Positions 35,308-44,691 of a DNA stretch of 64,000 nt are shown piece after piece. Numbering within the stretch: the first letter of the stretch is position 1; each line of letters begins with the position of its first letter. The DNA comes from DATBHM01 sp963772375 (lineage in GTDB: Bacteria; Actinomycetota; UBA4738; JACQTL01), in contig CAVYXG010000001.1 in NCBI GenBank assembly GCA_963772375.1, positions 558,001-622,000 on the forward strand, given 5' to 3'. The notes below the pieces were generated by a model. It searched no databases and had not been told where the DNA came from. It saw only the letters and a program-made list of their open reading frames with translations. A program made the position numbers and the translations under genes.

Positions 35308-36312
35308 CTACCCCCCGAACGCGTCCGGGTGCAGCGCGTGGGCCAGCGCGGCGAGCCCGTCCACGACCCGCGGCCCGGCGCGGCTGACCAGGTCGGAGTT
35401 CACCAGGAACACGCGGTGGTGCCGCACGGCCCACAGCGCATCGAACCCCGGCCGCTGCCCGACCTGGGCGACGGTCCCGCCCGACTCGGAGGACACGACG
35501 TACACGGACGGGTCGTCGCGGACCAGGTCCTCGACCGACCACGTGGGGTACGGGCTCTTCGCCTTCGACGTGACGGGGTCGCAGCCGGCGCGCTGCAGCA
35601 GGTCGTAGATGAACGAGCCGGGCCCCACCGTGTACAGCGGGTTGAGCGCCACCTCGAAGAAGCAGGACGCGTCGGGCTCGCCGGACACCGCGGTCCGGAT
35701 CGCCTGCGCCCGGGCCGCCATATGGGACGCGAGCGCCTCGGCCCGGGGCACGGTGTCCGTGACCTCACCGACCGTCCGGATGTCGTTGATCACGTCGTCG
35801 AGGTCCGTGGAGTTGGTCGTGAACACGGGGATGCCGAGGTGCCGCACCTGGGCCTTCCACTGATCGCCGCCCTCGATGGCGAGGACGAGGTCGGGGTTCA
35901 GCGAGACGACCTTCTCGATGTTGGGGTCGACGCCGAACTCCCCCGCGCCGCCCACCTCGGTGATCGACCGCGCGGCCTTCGGGTAGTCGTCGAACTTCCC
36001 GGACACGCCGACGACCTCGTCGCCGAGCCCCAGGGCGAACAGCACCTCGGTGGCCGAGGGAGCGAACGTCACGATCCGCGTCGGGGCGTGGTCGAGGGTG
36101 ACCTTCACGCCGTCGTCGTCGGCGATCGTGAGCGGAAACCCCTCCCCCGCCGGCGTCGGGCTCGGCGCGGTGGTCCCGGCCGTGGTCGGCGCAGTCGTCG
36201 CGGCCGTGGTGGCACCGGTGGGGCTCTGCGGCGAGGCCTTCGAACATGCCCCGGCCAGCAGGGCCGAGACCAGCAGCGCCGCCAGCACCGGTGGCGACAG
36301 GAACCTTCTCAT
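35308..36312 (-). CDS. btuF: Cobalamin-type ABC importer substrate-binding lipoprotein
   Basis: 334 residues. A lipoprotein signal ends in the lipobox LLAGAC, followed by a Thr/Pro/Ser linker (~25-60). The mature part has the BtuF/FecB fold: APTRIVTFAPSATEVLFALG, NPDLVLAIEGGDQW and FFEVALNPLYTVGPGSFIYD. It captures the substrate outside the membrane and hands it to BtuC. ATG 36312 has GAGAGGAGG upstream. The preceding cobalamin riboswitch makes B12 the expected substrate rather than iron. Confidence 0.92.
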   Translation of the reverse strand: MRRFLSPPVLAALLVSALLAGACSKASPQSPTGATTAATTAPTTAGTTAPSPTPAGEGFPLTIADDDGVKVTLDHAPTRIVTFAPSATEVLFALGLGDEVVGVSGKFDDYPKAARSITEVGGAGEFGVDPNIEKVVSLNPDLVLAIEGGDQWKAQVRHLGIPVFTTNSTDLDDVINDIRTVGEVTDTVPRAEALASHMAARAQAIRTAVSGEPDASCFFEVALNPLYTVGPGSFIYDLLQRAGCDPVTSKAKSPYPTWSVEDLVRDDPSVYVVSSESGGTVAQVGQRPGFDALWAVRHHRVFLVNSDLVSRAGPRVVDGLAALAHALHPDAFGG

Positions 36313-36349
36313 GGAGCGCCTCCTCTCACGCGAAGGAACGCGTGCTCCT

Positions 36350-36590
36350 CGAGCTCGCGAGGCAGGTCTCCTGACTCCCGGATCGATGCGTCCCCGAACC
36401 TTCCCGGGCCCCGCGTCGCGGCGCCCAGTGGCGTTCGTCTCGGTTTCGCTCCCCGGTGACAGTGGCGCGACCGTGCCGGATTCACACCGGCTTCCCTGTT
36501 CCCGGGCGGGCGCGGGGTCCGCGTCAGCCCGGTCCGGCCCGAACGGGTGCCTCCCGTCCGGCGCCACCTCGAAAGCGGTATTCGGTTGCC
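36350..36590 (-). promoter_or_regulatory. Cobalamin (AdoCbl-type) riboswitch
   Basis: On the minus strand the conserved core is clear: GGGAAGCCGGTGTGAATCCG, ACGGTCGCGCCACTGT, and near the end the B12-box GGAGTCAGGAGACCTGCC (36380-36363). It ends about 40 bases before the ATG of btuF and should switch off the importer when cobalamin is plentiful. The outer limits are approximate. No clear terminator follows; translational control is possible. Confidence 0.9.
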
Positions 36591-36685
36591 CCGGATTGTA
36601 GGGGCGGCCGGCGAACGTCGCTCGCCTCGGTGGGGTGGCGCTCCCACCGGTCGGGGGGCTACTATTTCGCGGGGGTACGGAACCG

Positions 36686-37423
36686 GTGCGCCGACTCATC
36701 GCTGGAGGGTGCCTGCTCGCGCTCACGGTCGCGTGCGCGCACGCGCCGGTTCGTCACGCCCAGGGTGCGCCCCGGCCCGCCCCGCCCGCCCCCGTCGCGA
36801 CCCTCCCCGCCCCCATGAAGCCGCCGCTCGCGTCCCCCTTCTCCACGTTCGAGAACGGCGACGTCCAGGCGCTCGTGCCCAGGAGGTGGGAGGCCTCCTC
36901 CATCCGCACCGACCCGCTGCGTCAGGGGTTGGTGGCGAGCCCCGACCCCAAGGGCTGGGGGCACATGGACGGCAGCGTGCCGGGCCTCGAGGTCGCGTGG
37001 GTCGACGTCACCCGCGTGGGGATCCCGACGGACCTGTACTACATGGCGGCGTCCGGCCCGGCGATCCCGGCGATGGCCTCGTCGCACACCTGCCGCAGCG
37101 ACCACGTCGCGGTGCTCGTCAACCACCGCCCGCTGGCCGGTGACCCGAGCTCCCCCGGCGACTACGTCGAACGCGGCACCGGCACCTGCCACAAGCACGG
37201 CCACATCGCCACGCGGTGGGAGTACTTCGTCGCTGCCCCCGGCTTCGGCCCCCTCCGCCAGATGGGCATTCCTACCTCCGGCCTGTACCTGGCCGTCGCG
37301 GTGGTGCCCCAGAGCCCGAACGCCGAACAGCGCCTCGACACGATCCTGCGCTCGGCCCAGTACGGCAGCGTGACGATCGCGCAGCTCATGCGGGTGGCCC
37401 GTCAGTCGGCCAACCTGGCCTGA
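36686..37423 (+). CDS. Putative lipoprotein, unknown function
   Basis: 245 residues from GTG. A short signal ends in a lipobox (LLALTVACAH) and a Pro/Ala-rich linker follows. The body has paired Cys (SHTCRSDH, GTGTCHKHGH) and ends LDTILRSAQYGSVTIAQLMR. The pattern SAQYG near the end resembles small surface proteins of actinobacteria, but I do not recognise a named family. GTG was preferred to the longer frame from 36635 because it starts the signal peptide. It is divergent from btuF and converges with gcvT. Confidence 0.7.
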   Translation: MRRLIAGGCLLALTVACAHAPVRHAQGAPRPAPPAPVATLPAPMKPPLASPFSTFENGDVQALVPRRWEASSIRTDPLRQGLVASPDPKGWGHMDGSVPGLEVAWVDVTRVGIPTDLYYMAASGPAIPAMASSHTCRSDHVAVLVNHRPLAGDPSSPGDYVERGTGTCHKHGHIATRWEYFVAAPGFGPLRQMGIPTSGLYLAVAVVPQSPNAEQRLDTILRSAQYGSVTIAQLMRVARQSANLA

Positions 37424-37426
37424 GCC

Positions 37427-38539
37427 CTACCTCGGGCTGCGGTCGACGAACGGCGGTCGAGTGACCACCGCCTCACCACGCCGGCCCCGGACGTCCACCT
37501 CCACCCGGTCGCCTGCGGAGAACCGCTCCCGCGGAGCGAGGTAGGCGAGCGCGATCCCCTTGCGCAGGGTCGGGGAGAACGTGCCGCTCGTCACCTCGCC
37601 CACCCCCTCGTCACCGTCGAGCACGGCGTAGTGGGGGCGGGGGATCAGCCGACCCTCCATCTCGAGCCCCCACAGCCGGGCCGGGATGCCCTCGTCCCGC
37701 TGGCGGACCAGCGCGTCGCGCCCTGGGAACTCCCCCTTGTCGAGGGCGACGGCCCACGACAGGCCGGCCTCGAGCGGGGTTCGTTCCTCGGAGATGTCCT
37801 GCCCGTGCAGCGGGTACCCCATCTCCAGACGGAGGGTGTCGCGAGCGGCGAGGCCGATGGGCTCCATGCCGTGCGGCTCGCCGGCCGAAATCAGGGCGGC
37901 CCACAGGTCGTGGATCACGGCCTCCGGAGGGAACAGCTCGAACCCGACCTCGCCGGTGTAGCCGGACCGGGACAGGATCAGCGGTTCGCCCCGGAAGGTC
38001 GCCTCGGTGACGTGCATGTAGGCAAGCTCACCCGCCTCGGGAAACAGCGAGCCGACGATCTCCGGCGACCGCGGCCCCTGGACGGCCAGGAAGCACCAGT
38101 CCTCGTGCAGGGCGATCGCCGCGTCGGATCCCGAGGCCCGGTCGAGCAGGATGCGGTGGACCTTGTGGGTGTTGGCGCCGTTCGGGACGGTGTACCAGCG
38201 GTCCTCGCCCAGCCGGTACACGATCACGTCGTCGACGATGCCGCCGCGGTCGTTCAGCACGTTGTTGTACTGGGCACCCCCCACCGCGACCTTGTCGAGG
38301 TCGTTGGTCACGGTGCGCTGCAGGACGTCGAACGCCTCCCGGCCGTCGATCGTGACCTTGCCGAGATGCATGAGGTCGAACAGCCCCGCGCGCTCCCTCA
38401 CGGCCTCGTGCTCGGCGAGCGTCCCCCGGTACTCGATCGGCATGGCCCACCCGGCGAACATGCCGATCTTCGCCCCGAGGTCGCGATGCTCGGGTTCGAG
38501 GGGAGTCCGCCGCAGGCCGATGTCGCCCTGCGCCTCCAT
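37427..38539 (-). CDS. gcvT: Aminomethyltransferase (glycine cleavage T protein)
   Basis: 370 residues, normal T-protein length. It takes the aminomethyl group from lipoyl H protein and gives methylene-tetrahydrofolate and ammonia. The N-terminal region has MFAGWAMPIEYRGTLAEHEA and LFDLMHLGKVTIDG; the catalytic Asp lies in RTVTNDLDKV; SRSGYTGEVGFELF and ARDTLRLEMGYPLHG are conserved. ATG 38539 gives the expected start. It is divergent from lpd, which encodes the L protein. No glycine riboswitch was seen upstream. Confidence 0.93.
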   Translation of the reverse strand: MEAQGDIGLRRTPLEPEHRDLGAKIGMFAGWAMPIEYRGTLAEHEAVRERAGLFDLMHLGKVTIDGREAFDVLQRTVTNDLDKVAVGGAQYNNVLNDRGGIVDDVIVYRLGEDRWYTVPNGANTHKVHRILLDRASGSDAAIALHEDWCFLAVQGPRSPEIVGSLFPEAGELAYMHVTEATFRGEPLILSRSGYTGEVGFELFPPEAVIHDLWAALISAGEPHGMEPIGLAARDTLRLEMGYPLHGQDISEERTPLEAGLSWAVALDKGEFPGRDALVRQRDEGIPARLWGLEMEGRLIPRPHYAVLDGDEGVGEVTSGTFSPTLRKGIALAYLAPRERFSAGDRVEVDVRGRRGEAVVTRPPFVDRSPR

Positions 38540-38601
38540 ATGGCTCGTGATCCTACCGGCGGGTGTGGGGACGCGTTCTGCGGGGGTGTTCGGACCGGCG
38601 G

Positions 38602-38607
38602 TACGAT
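38602..38607 (+). promoter_or_regulatory. Candidate -10 box TACGAT before lpd
   Basis: TACGAT occurs 61 bases before the lpd ATG in the gcvT/lpd divergent spacer. No convincing -35 is visible. It is the same hexamer as before the aldo/keto reductase. Confidence 0.4.
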
Positions 38608-38668
38608 GGATCGGCGGCGCGGCCGGGGCCGCGCTCGATGAGCGTTCGACCTGGAAAGGGACTGACGG

Positions 38669-40054
38669 ATGCCGGAGGAGACCTACGACGTCGCCGTGCT
38701 CGGGGCCGGGACCGGCGGCTATTCGGCGGCGCTCCGCGCGGCGCAGCTCGGCAAGCGCGTCGCGCTGATCGAACGCGACGACCGGCTCGGCGGCACGTGC
38801 CTGCTCCGGGGCTGCATCCCCACCAAGGCGCTCCTGCAGACGGCCGCCGTGATGGACACGGTGAACCGCTCCGAGACCTGGGGCGTCAAGGCCTCCGGCG
38901 AGCCCGACTGGCCGGCGGCGCAGGCGTTCAAGGACAAGGTCGTCGACAAGCTCGTGAGCGGGCTGACCGGGCTCGTGAAGTTGCGCAAGATCGACGTGAT
39001 CCAGGGAACGGCGAAGGTCGTGGCCGGACGCCCGGCGCTCGACGTCGACGGGCGGATCGTGGAGGCGAACGACGTGGTCCTCGCGACCGGCTCCTCCGCG
39101 CGGCTGCTGCCCGGGATGACGATCGGGCAGCGGGTCATGACGAGCGACCAGGCCCTCGGCCTCGACTACGTTCCGAAGAGCGCCGTCGTCATCGGAGCCG
39201 GTGCGGTCGGGTTGGAGTTCGCGTCGTTCTACCGGTCGATGGGCGCCGAGGTCACGCTGATCGAGGCGCTGCCGCGCCTGGCCCCCCTCGAGGACGAGGA
39301 GATCTCCAAGGAGCTCGACCGCGCGTACCGGCGTCGCAAGATCAAGGCGTTCGTGGGCGCGAAGGTCCAGGACGTCGAGGAGGGCGGGGAGTCGGTCCAG
39401 GTCACCTACGAGGCGAACGGATCGACGGAGAAGGTCACGGCCGACATCTGCCTGGTCGCCGTGGGCCGCGGGCCGGTGTCCGACGGGGTCGGCTACGAGG
39501 AGGCCGGCATCGAGCTCGACCGGGGCTACGTGAAGGTCGACGGGCGGCTGCAGACCACGGTGCCGCACGTCTGGGCCGTGGGGGACCTCGCGGCGACGCC
39601 GTACCAGCTGGCGCACGTGTCGTTCGCCGAGGGGATCTCGGTGGCCGAACGCATCGCCGGCCTCGACCCGCCGGAGATCGACTACACGGGCGTGTGCCGT
39701 GTCACGTACTGCACGCCCGAGGTGGCGAGCGTCGGGCTGACCGAGGCCCAGGCCACCGAGCGTGGGCACGAGGTCGAGATCGAGAAGCTCAACATGCAGG
39801 CCATCGGCAAGGCGAACATCCTGGCCGAGGGGGGCATGATCAAGCTCGTCGCCCAGGCGGGCGGCGGGCCCGTCCTGGGCGTCCACATGATCGGCCCGCA
39901 CGTCACGGACCTCATCGCCGAGGGCATGCTCATCGTGAACTGGGAGGCGGTCCCGGCCGAGGTCGCGGCGCTGATCCACCCCCACCCGTCGCTCTCCGAG
40001 GCCGTCGGCGAGGCGCACCTCGCGCTCGCCGGCAAGTCCCTGCACACCGCGTAA
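38669..40054 (+). CDS. lpd: Dihydrolipoyl dehydrogenase (E3)
   Basis: 461 residues, FAD/NAD-binding disulfide oxidoreductase that reoxidises dihydrolipoyl groups with NAD+. FAD site GAGTGGYSAALRAAQLGKRV; redox disulfide in GGTCLLRGCIPTK; NAD site VVIGAGAVGLEFASFY; second FAD region VWAVGDLA; active-site His-Glu in HPHPSLSEAVGEAH. It serves the E1-E2 genes downstream and probably glycine cleavage. ATG 38669 follows AAAGGGA. Confidence 0.96.
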   Translation: MPEETYDVAVLGAGTGGYSAALRAAQLGKRVALIERDDRLGGTCLLRGCIPTKALLQTAAVMDTVNRSETWGVKASGEPDWPAAQAFKDKVVDKLVSGLTGLVKLRKIDVIQGTAKVVAGRPALDVDGRIVEANDVVLATGSSARLLPGMTIGQRVMTSDQALGLDYVPKSAVVIGAGAVGLEFASFYRSMGAEVTLIEALPRLAPLEDEEISKELDRAYRRRKIKAFVGAKVQDVEEGGESVQVTYEANGSTEKVTADICLVAVGRGPVSDGVGYEEAGIELDRGYVKVDGRLQTTVPHVWAVGDLAATPYQLAHVSFAEGISVAERIAGLDPPEIDYTGVCRVTYCTPEVASVGLTEAQATERGHEVEIEKLNMQAIGKANILAEGGMIKLVAQAGGGPVLGVHMIGPHVTDLIAEGMLIVNWEAVPAEVAALIHPHPSLSEAVGEAHLALAGKSLHTA

Positions 40055-40125
40055 CCGACGGCGGACGACGACCCGAGACGAGACCGAGACCACACGAACG
40101 ACGAGGACCGAGGAGCCGACCGATC

Positions 40126-41229
40126 GTGGTGAGCGACACCGGATCCGGAACCCAGACGGCGCAGGCCGCTGCGAGGCACGTCCCCCCGCCCACCGGGCGC
40201 GAGGCGATCGACGCGTCCGGCCTCGACCCAGAACGCCTCCGCGAGCTGCTCCACCTGCTCGTGCTGTGCCGGTTCTTCGACGAACGCATGGAGACGCTGT
40301 ACCGCCAGGGCCGCCTGCCCGGAGCGATCTACTCCGGCCGGGGCCAGGAGGGGACCCACGTCGGGGCGGCGTTCGCCCTGCGGCCCGAGGACTCCCTGTT
40401 CCCCACCCATCGCGACCTCTCCGCCCAGCTCGCCAAGGGGCTCGACCTCAGGCGGGTGATGGCGCAGTTCTGGGGCCGCATCGACGGCTACACGCGCGGC
40501 CGCGACGGCAACAGCCACATCGGCGACTGGAACGGTTCGAAGACGTTCACCGTGCTGTCGAACCTCCCGAACGGGTACCCGGTCGCGGCCGGCGCCGCGC
40601 TCGCCTACCAGATGCGCGGCGAGGCCCGCGTGGCGCTCGCCATCTGCGGCGACGGCGCCACGTCGAACGGCCGGTGGCACGAATGCCTCAACGTGTCGGG
40701 CATCAAGCGCCTCCCGGTGGTGTGGGTGGTGAACAACAATCAGTTCGCCTACTCGACGCCCAACCGAGGGGAGTTCGCGGTTCCGACGATCGCGGAACGC
40801 GGCCCGGCGTACGGGATGCCCGGCTACCGCATCGACGGCACGGACGTACTCCGGGTGTACAGCACGGTGCGCGACGCGGTGGAACGGGCCCGCCGCGGCG
40901 AGGGCCCGACGCTGATCGAGTCGGTGTCGCTCCGGTGGAAGGGCCACGCGGGACACGACCCGGCCAAGTACGTGCCCAAGGAGCTGCTCGAGGAGTACAT
41001 GACCAACCGCGACCCCGTGAGGCGGTTCGCCGATCTCCTGGTGGAGGCCGGCGTCATCGACGAGGGCGGCGTCGCCACCATCCGCGAACGCGTGGAGCAC
41101 GAGTTCGACGAGGGGTTCGAGTTCGCCCAGCAGTCGCCGCTCCCGGAGGCCGGCGACGTCGACCTCGGAGTGTTCGCCGAGGACGGCTACTGGGAACGCG
41201 ACCCCGCACGGACCGGGGAGACGGCCTGA
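40126..41229 (+). CDS. 2-oxoacid dehydrogenase E1 component, alpha subunit (first set)
   Basis: 367 residues from GTG (a second GTG follows at once). The thiamine diphosphate motif runs from ICGDGATSNGRWHECLNVSG to VVNNNQFAYST. The N-terminal SGRGQEGTHVGAAFAL and the loop SLRWKGHAGHDP are typical of pyruvate/branched-chain E1 alpha. A ~30-residue flexible leader precedes it. It forms the E1 heterotetramer with the next gene, whose ATG overlaps its TGA. Pyruvate and branched-chain acids cannot be separated by eye. Confidence 0.9.
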   Translation: MVSDTGSGTQTAQAAARHVPPPTGREAIDASGLDPERLRELLHLLVLCRFFDERMETLYRQGRLPGAIYSGRGQEGTHVGAAFALRPEDSLFPTHRDLSAQLAKGLDLRRVMAQFWGRIDGYTRGRDGNSHIGDWNGSKTFTVLSNLPNGYPVAAGAALAYQMRGEARVALAICGDGATSNGRWHECLNVSGIKRLPVVWVVNNNQFAYSTPNRGEFAVPTIAERGPAYGMPGYRIDGTDVLRVYSTVRDAVERARRGEGPTLIESVSLRWKGHAGHDPAKYVPKELLEEYMTNRDPVRRFADLLVEAGVIDEGGVATIRERVEHEFDEGFEFAQQSPLPEAGDVDLGVFAEDGYWERDPARTGETA

Positions 41230-42434
41230 TGAGCACCGACGGCGACACGCCGGTGCGCGAGGACGACGACCGCGCGCGGGTCGGCGCGGACACGCCGCAG
41301 GCCTCGCCGCAGACGGCCGCCGAGCAGGCCGCGAGGGCCGAGGGGCAGCCCGACCGCGCCGCGCGGGAGGGGGCCCGGTCGAAGCAGGCCGAGAAGGACG
41401 AGTCCGAGGGCGGGGCGGCGGGCCACGGCGCGGAGCCCCGGGGCAGGCGCACCGACAAGGGCGAGGCCACCTATCTGATCGCGGTCGCCGAAGCCCTGTG
41501 GGAGGAGATGGAACGCGACGAGCGGGTCTTCCTGCTCGGCGAGGACATCGGGGTCTACGGCGGCGCGTTCAAGGTCACCGAGGGGTTCATCGAACGGTTC
41601 GGCCCGGAACGCGTGTGGGACACCCCGATCATGGAGGAGACCATCGTCGGCATGTCGGTCGGCGCGGCCATGGAGGGATTCCGGCCGGTGGCCGAGTTCC
41701 AGTACGCGGACTTCATGACCTGCGGGTTCGACGAGATCGTGGCGACCGCCGCGAAGTACACCTACCGGTCGGGCGTGCCGTTGCCGATGGTCCTCCGCGG
41801 GCCCTCGGGCGGTGGCGTGCGGGGGTCGGCGTTCCATTCGCAGAACCCCGAGCCGCTGTTCGCCCACGTTGGCGGCCTGAAGGTGATCTGCCCGGCGTTC
41901 CCGACGGACGCGAAGGGTCTGCTGAAGGCGGCCATCCGCGACGACAACCCGGTGGTGTTCTTCGAGCACAAGTGGATCTACCGCCGGATCAAGGAACAGG
42001 TCCCCTCAGATCCCGACTTCGTGATCCCGATCGGCAAGGCCGAGGTGAAACGGCCGGGCGACGACGTCTCGATCGTCACGTACGGCGCGATGGTCCACAA
42101 GGCCCTCGAGGCGGCCGAGGACCTCGGGGAGCAGGGGATCTCCGCCGAGGTCGTCGACCTCCGGACCGTGTACCCGCTCGACACCGAGACCATCGTCCGG
42201 TCCGTGGCGAAGACGTCGCACGCCCTGGTGCTGTACGAGTCGCTGAAGTTCCTGGGGATCGGCAGCGAGGTCGCCGCCGTGATCGCCGAGGAGGCGTTCG
42301 AGCACCTCGACGCACCGGTCATGCGCCTGGCCCCGCCGAACCATGCCGTGCCGTTCTCGCCGCCGCTCGAGGACGCGTTCCTGCCGCAGGTCGACGACAT
42401 CGTGGCGGCCGTCGACCGCCTGTCCAAGTGGTGA
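41229..42434 (+). CDS. 2-oxoacid dehydrogenase E1 component, beta subunit (first set), with acidic N-terminal extension
   Basis: 401 residues. The first ~78 are a disordered leader rich in Asp, Glu, Ala, Gln and Arg (EGARSKQAEKDESEGG). The enzyme proper then begins: ATYLIAVAEALWEEMERDER, VFLLGEDIGVYGGAFKVTEG, TPIMEETIVGMSVGAAMEGF, RGPSGGGVRGSAFHSQNPEP and VVDLRTVYPLDTETI. Usual E1 beta is ~325 residues, as in the second set at 52378. The ATG shares one base with the E1 alpha stop (TGATG). The E2 gene follows 33 bases later. Confidence 0.92.
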   Translation: MSTDGDTPVREDDDRARVGADTPQASPQTAAEQAARAEGQPDRAAREGARSKQAEKDESEGGAAGHGAEPRGRRTDKGEATYLIAVAEALWEEMERDERVFLLGEDIGVYGGAFKVTEGFIERFGPERVWDTPIMEETIVGMSVGAAMEGFRPVAEFQYADFMTCGFDEIVATAAKYTYRSGVPLPMVLRGPSGGGVRGSAFHSQNPEPLFAHVGGLKVICPAFPTDAKGLLKAAIRDDNPVVFFEHKWIYRRIKEQVPSDPDFVIPIGKAEVKRPGDDVSIVTYGAMVHKALEAAEDLGEQGISAEVVDLRTVYPLDTETIVRSVAKTSHALVLYESLKFLGIGSEVAAVIAEEAFEHLDAPVMRLAPPNHAVPFSPPLEDAFLPQVDDIVAAVDRLSKW

Positions 42435-42467
42435 GCACTCCGCACCCGTAGAGGAGGCCAGTCGCAG

Positions 42468-43954
42468 ATGTCGACCACGGTGACCATGCCCCAGCTCGGC
42501 GAGACCGTCGTCGAGGGGACCATCCTGAAGTGGCTGAAGTCCGAGGGCGAGACGATCGGGCGCGACGAGCCGCTGTTCGAGATCTCCACGGACAAGGTCG
42601 ACACGGAGGTGCCGTCCCCCGTCGCGGGAACGGTCACGAAGATCCTCGTCCCCGAAGGCGAGACCGTCTCGGTCGGGACGAACCTCGCGGAGATCGACGC
42701 CGGCTCGTCCGGCCAGCGGACGGCCGAGGTCTCCGCCGATGCGGCCGCCGAGACCGAGCCCCATGAGGACGAGCAGGCCGAGGAGGAACGGGTTTCCTCC
42801 GACTCGGAGGAACCCAAGCCGGCCGAGGAGCAGCCCGTCGGCGAGCAGGAGATGCCTGCGGCGGCGGAGGTCGGGGCCGCCTCGGGCGACGGCCGGGGCG
42901 CGCCCCACCAGGGACAGCTCGGCGTCGAGGCGGCACCTGCCGCCGTCGCCACGGCCGAGGCCGAGGCCGTCGGCGGAGGCGGGGAGCGCAGCCACATCCT
43001 GTCGCCGCTGGTGCGCCGCCTGGCGGAGGAGCATTCCATCGACCTCACCCAGGTCAGGGGAACCGGCACCGGCGGGCGCATCACCAAGCGCGACATCACG
43101 TCGTTCATCGAGTCCGGAGGCGCGCCGGCGCCCCCCCGGCCGCACCGGCCGCGGCCCCGGAACCCGCAGCGGCGGCGCCCGCCGTGGAGCGGGCCGAGCC
43201 GGCGCCGGCGCCCGCGGCCGCGTCTGCCGGGTCCGGCGCGCGGGAGGAGGTTCGGCCGCTCTCGCACATCCGCAAGGCCATCGCGAAGCACATGGTCGGG
43301 TCGCTGCAGGCGACCGCCCGCGCATGGAACCTCGTCGAGGTCAACATGGAGCACATCGCCCAGCTCCGGAACCGCGCCAAGGACGCGTTCAAGGAGGCGG
43401 AGGGCATCTCGCTGACGTTCATGCCGTTCGTCTCCCGCGCGGTGTGCGACGCGCTGCTCGCCTACCCCGACGTCAACGCCGAGCTCCGGGGTGAGGACGT
43501 CGTGTACAAGCGGTACGTCAACCTCGGCATCGCGGTCGCGTACGAGGAGGGTCTGATCGTCCCCGTCGTGAAGGACGCCGACGGGATGAACGTCGTGGGC
43601 CTGGCCCGGGCGGTCAACGACGTCGCCGCGCGGGCCCGTACGCGCAAGCTGAAGCCCGACGAGGTGCACGGGTCGACGTTCACCATCACCAACCCCGGGC
43701 CGTTCGGCTCGATCATCAGCGTCCCGATCATCAACCAGCCGAACACCGCCATCCTGGCGTTCGACGCCGTGGAGAAGCGCCCGGTGGTGGTCGACGACGC
43801 GATCGCCATCCGGCACATGGTGTACCTGTCGATGTCGTGGGACCACCGGGTGATCGACGGGGCGACGGCGGCGCAGTTCCTGGGGCGGCTCAAGCAGAAC
43901 CTCGAGACGTGGGACTTCACGCCGGAGCTCGCCCACTACCTGCCGCAGTCCTGA
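42468..43954 (+). pseudogene. Dihydrolipoamide acyltransferase (E2), broken by one frameshift in a C run
   Basis: Conceptual protein ~495 residues. Lipoyl domain 1-76 with K43 in EISTDKVDTEV; acidic linker; subunit-binding domain ILSPLVRRLAEEHSIDLTQV; Ala/Pro linker; catalytic domain from LSHIRKAIAKHMVGSLQAT to SWDHRVIDGATAAQFLG with the HxxxDG motif. The frame changes in the Ala/Pro linker at the run of seven C (43131-43137); eight C would restore one frame. The two open parts are 42468-43415 and 43184-43954. An indel error or reversible slippage is more likely than decay, because both halves are fully conserved. GAGGAGG precedes the ATG. Confidence 0.85.
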
Positions 43955-43965
43955 CCGCATTCCAG

Positions 43966-44682
43966 ATGGTCAACCAGATTGACGGATCGGAGCGGCGTCC
44001 GGGTTGGCTGATCCGGCCGCCCGGCCCGGTGCCGTACGCCGACGCCAACGCGTTCATGCACGACCTGGCGGAACGCCGCGCCGCCGGCGACGTCCCCGAC
44101 TCGCTGATCCTGCTCGAGCATCCGCCGGTGTTCACGGCGGGGCGCCGTTCGCGGCCCGACCACGTTCGGTGGGCGGGGGAGCGGTTCGGCTTGGAGGGGG
44201 CGACGTTCGAACACGTCGACCGGGGCGGGAGCGTGACGTTCCACGGGCCGGGCCAGCTGGTCGGGTACCCGGTGCTCGACCTCGGCGTGAAGCCCGACGT
44301 GATCGCCCACCTCCGGCGGATCGAGGAGGCCGTGATCCTGGCGGCGAGCGACATCGGGGTCGATCTGCACCGCGAGCCCGAGGCGACCGGCGTGTGGAGC
44401 GGCGACCGCAAGGTCTGCGCGATCGGCGTGAAGCTCACGCACACGCGGGTCACGCTCCACGGCTTCGCGCTGAACTGCACGACCGACCTGGCGTGGTTCG
44501 ACGCGATCGTGCCGTGCGGCCTCGCCGATCGCGGCGTGGCGACGCTGTCCGAGCTCGCCGGCCGCGAGGTCACGGTCGCCGAGATGACGCCGATCGTGGA
44601 ACGTCGGTTCGCCGACGTGTTCGGGCTCCGGTTCCAACCGGCCCCGGCGGATGTCGCGATGCCGGCCGAGGTTCCCGCGTGA
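43966..44682 (+). CDS. lipB: Octanoyl-[acyl carrier protein]:protein transferase
   Basis: 238 residues. LipB moves octanoate from ACP to lipoyl domains, the first step of lipoate synthesis. DRGGSVTFHGPGQLVGYP, the Lys in RKVCAIGVKL and the acylated Cys in FALNCTTDLAWF are diagnostic. It starts 12 bases after the E2 stop, so it is in the E2 operon and modifies the E2 lipoyl domain. LipA, the next enzyme, is at 53426. Confidence 0.95.
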   Translation: MVNQIDGSERRPGWLIRPPGPVPYADANAFMHDLAERRAAGDVPDSLILLEHPPVFTAGRRSRPDHVRWAGERFGLEGATFEHVDRGGSVTFHGPGQLVGYPVLDLGVKPDVIAHLRRIEEAVILAASDIGVDLHREPEATGVWSGDRKVCAIGVKLTHTRVTLHGFALNCTTDLAWFDAIVPCGLADRGVATLSELAGREVTVAEMTPIVERRFADVFGLRFQPAPADVAMPAEVPA

Positions 44683-44691
44683 CCCGGGCGA

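Noticed and set aside
38540..38668. A glycine riboswitch between gcvT and lpd
   Set aside because: No tandem glycine aptamer core could be found in this short spacer.
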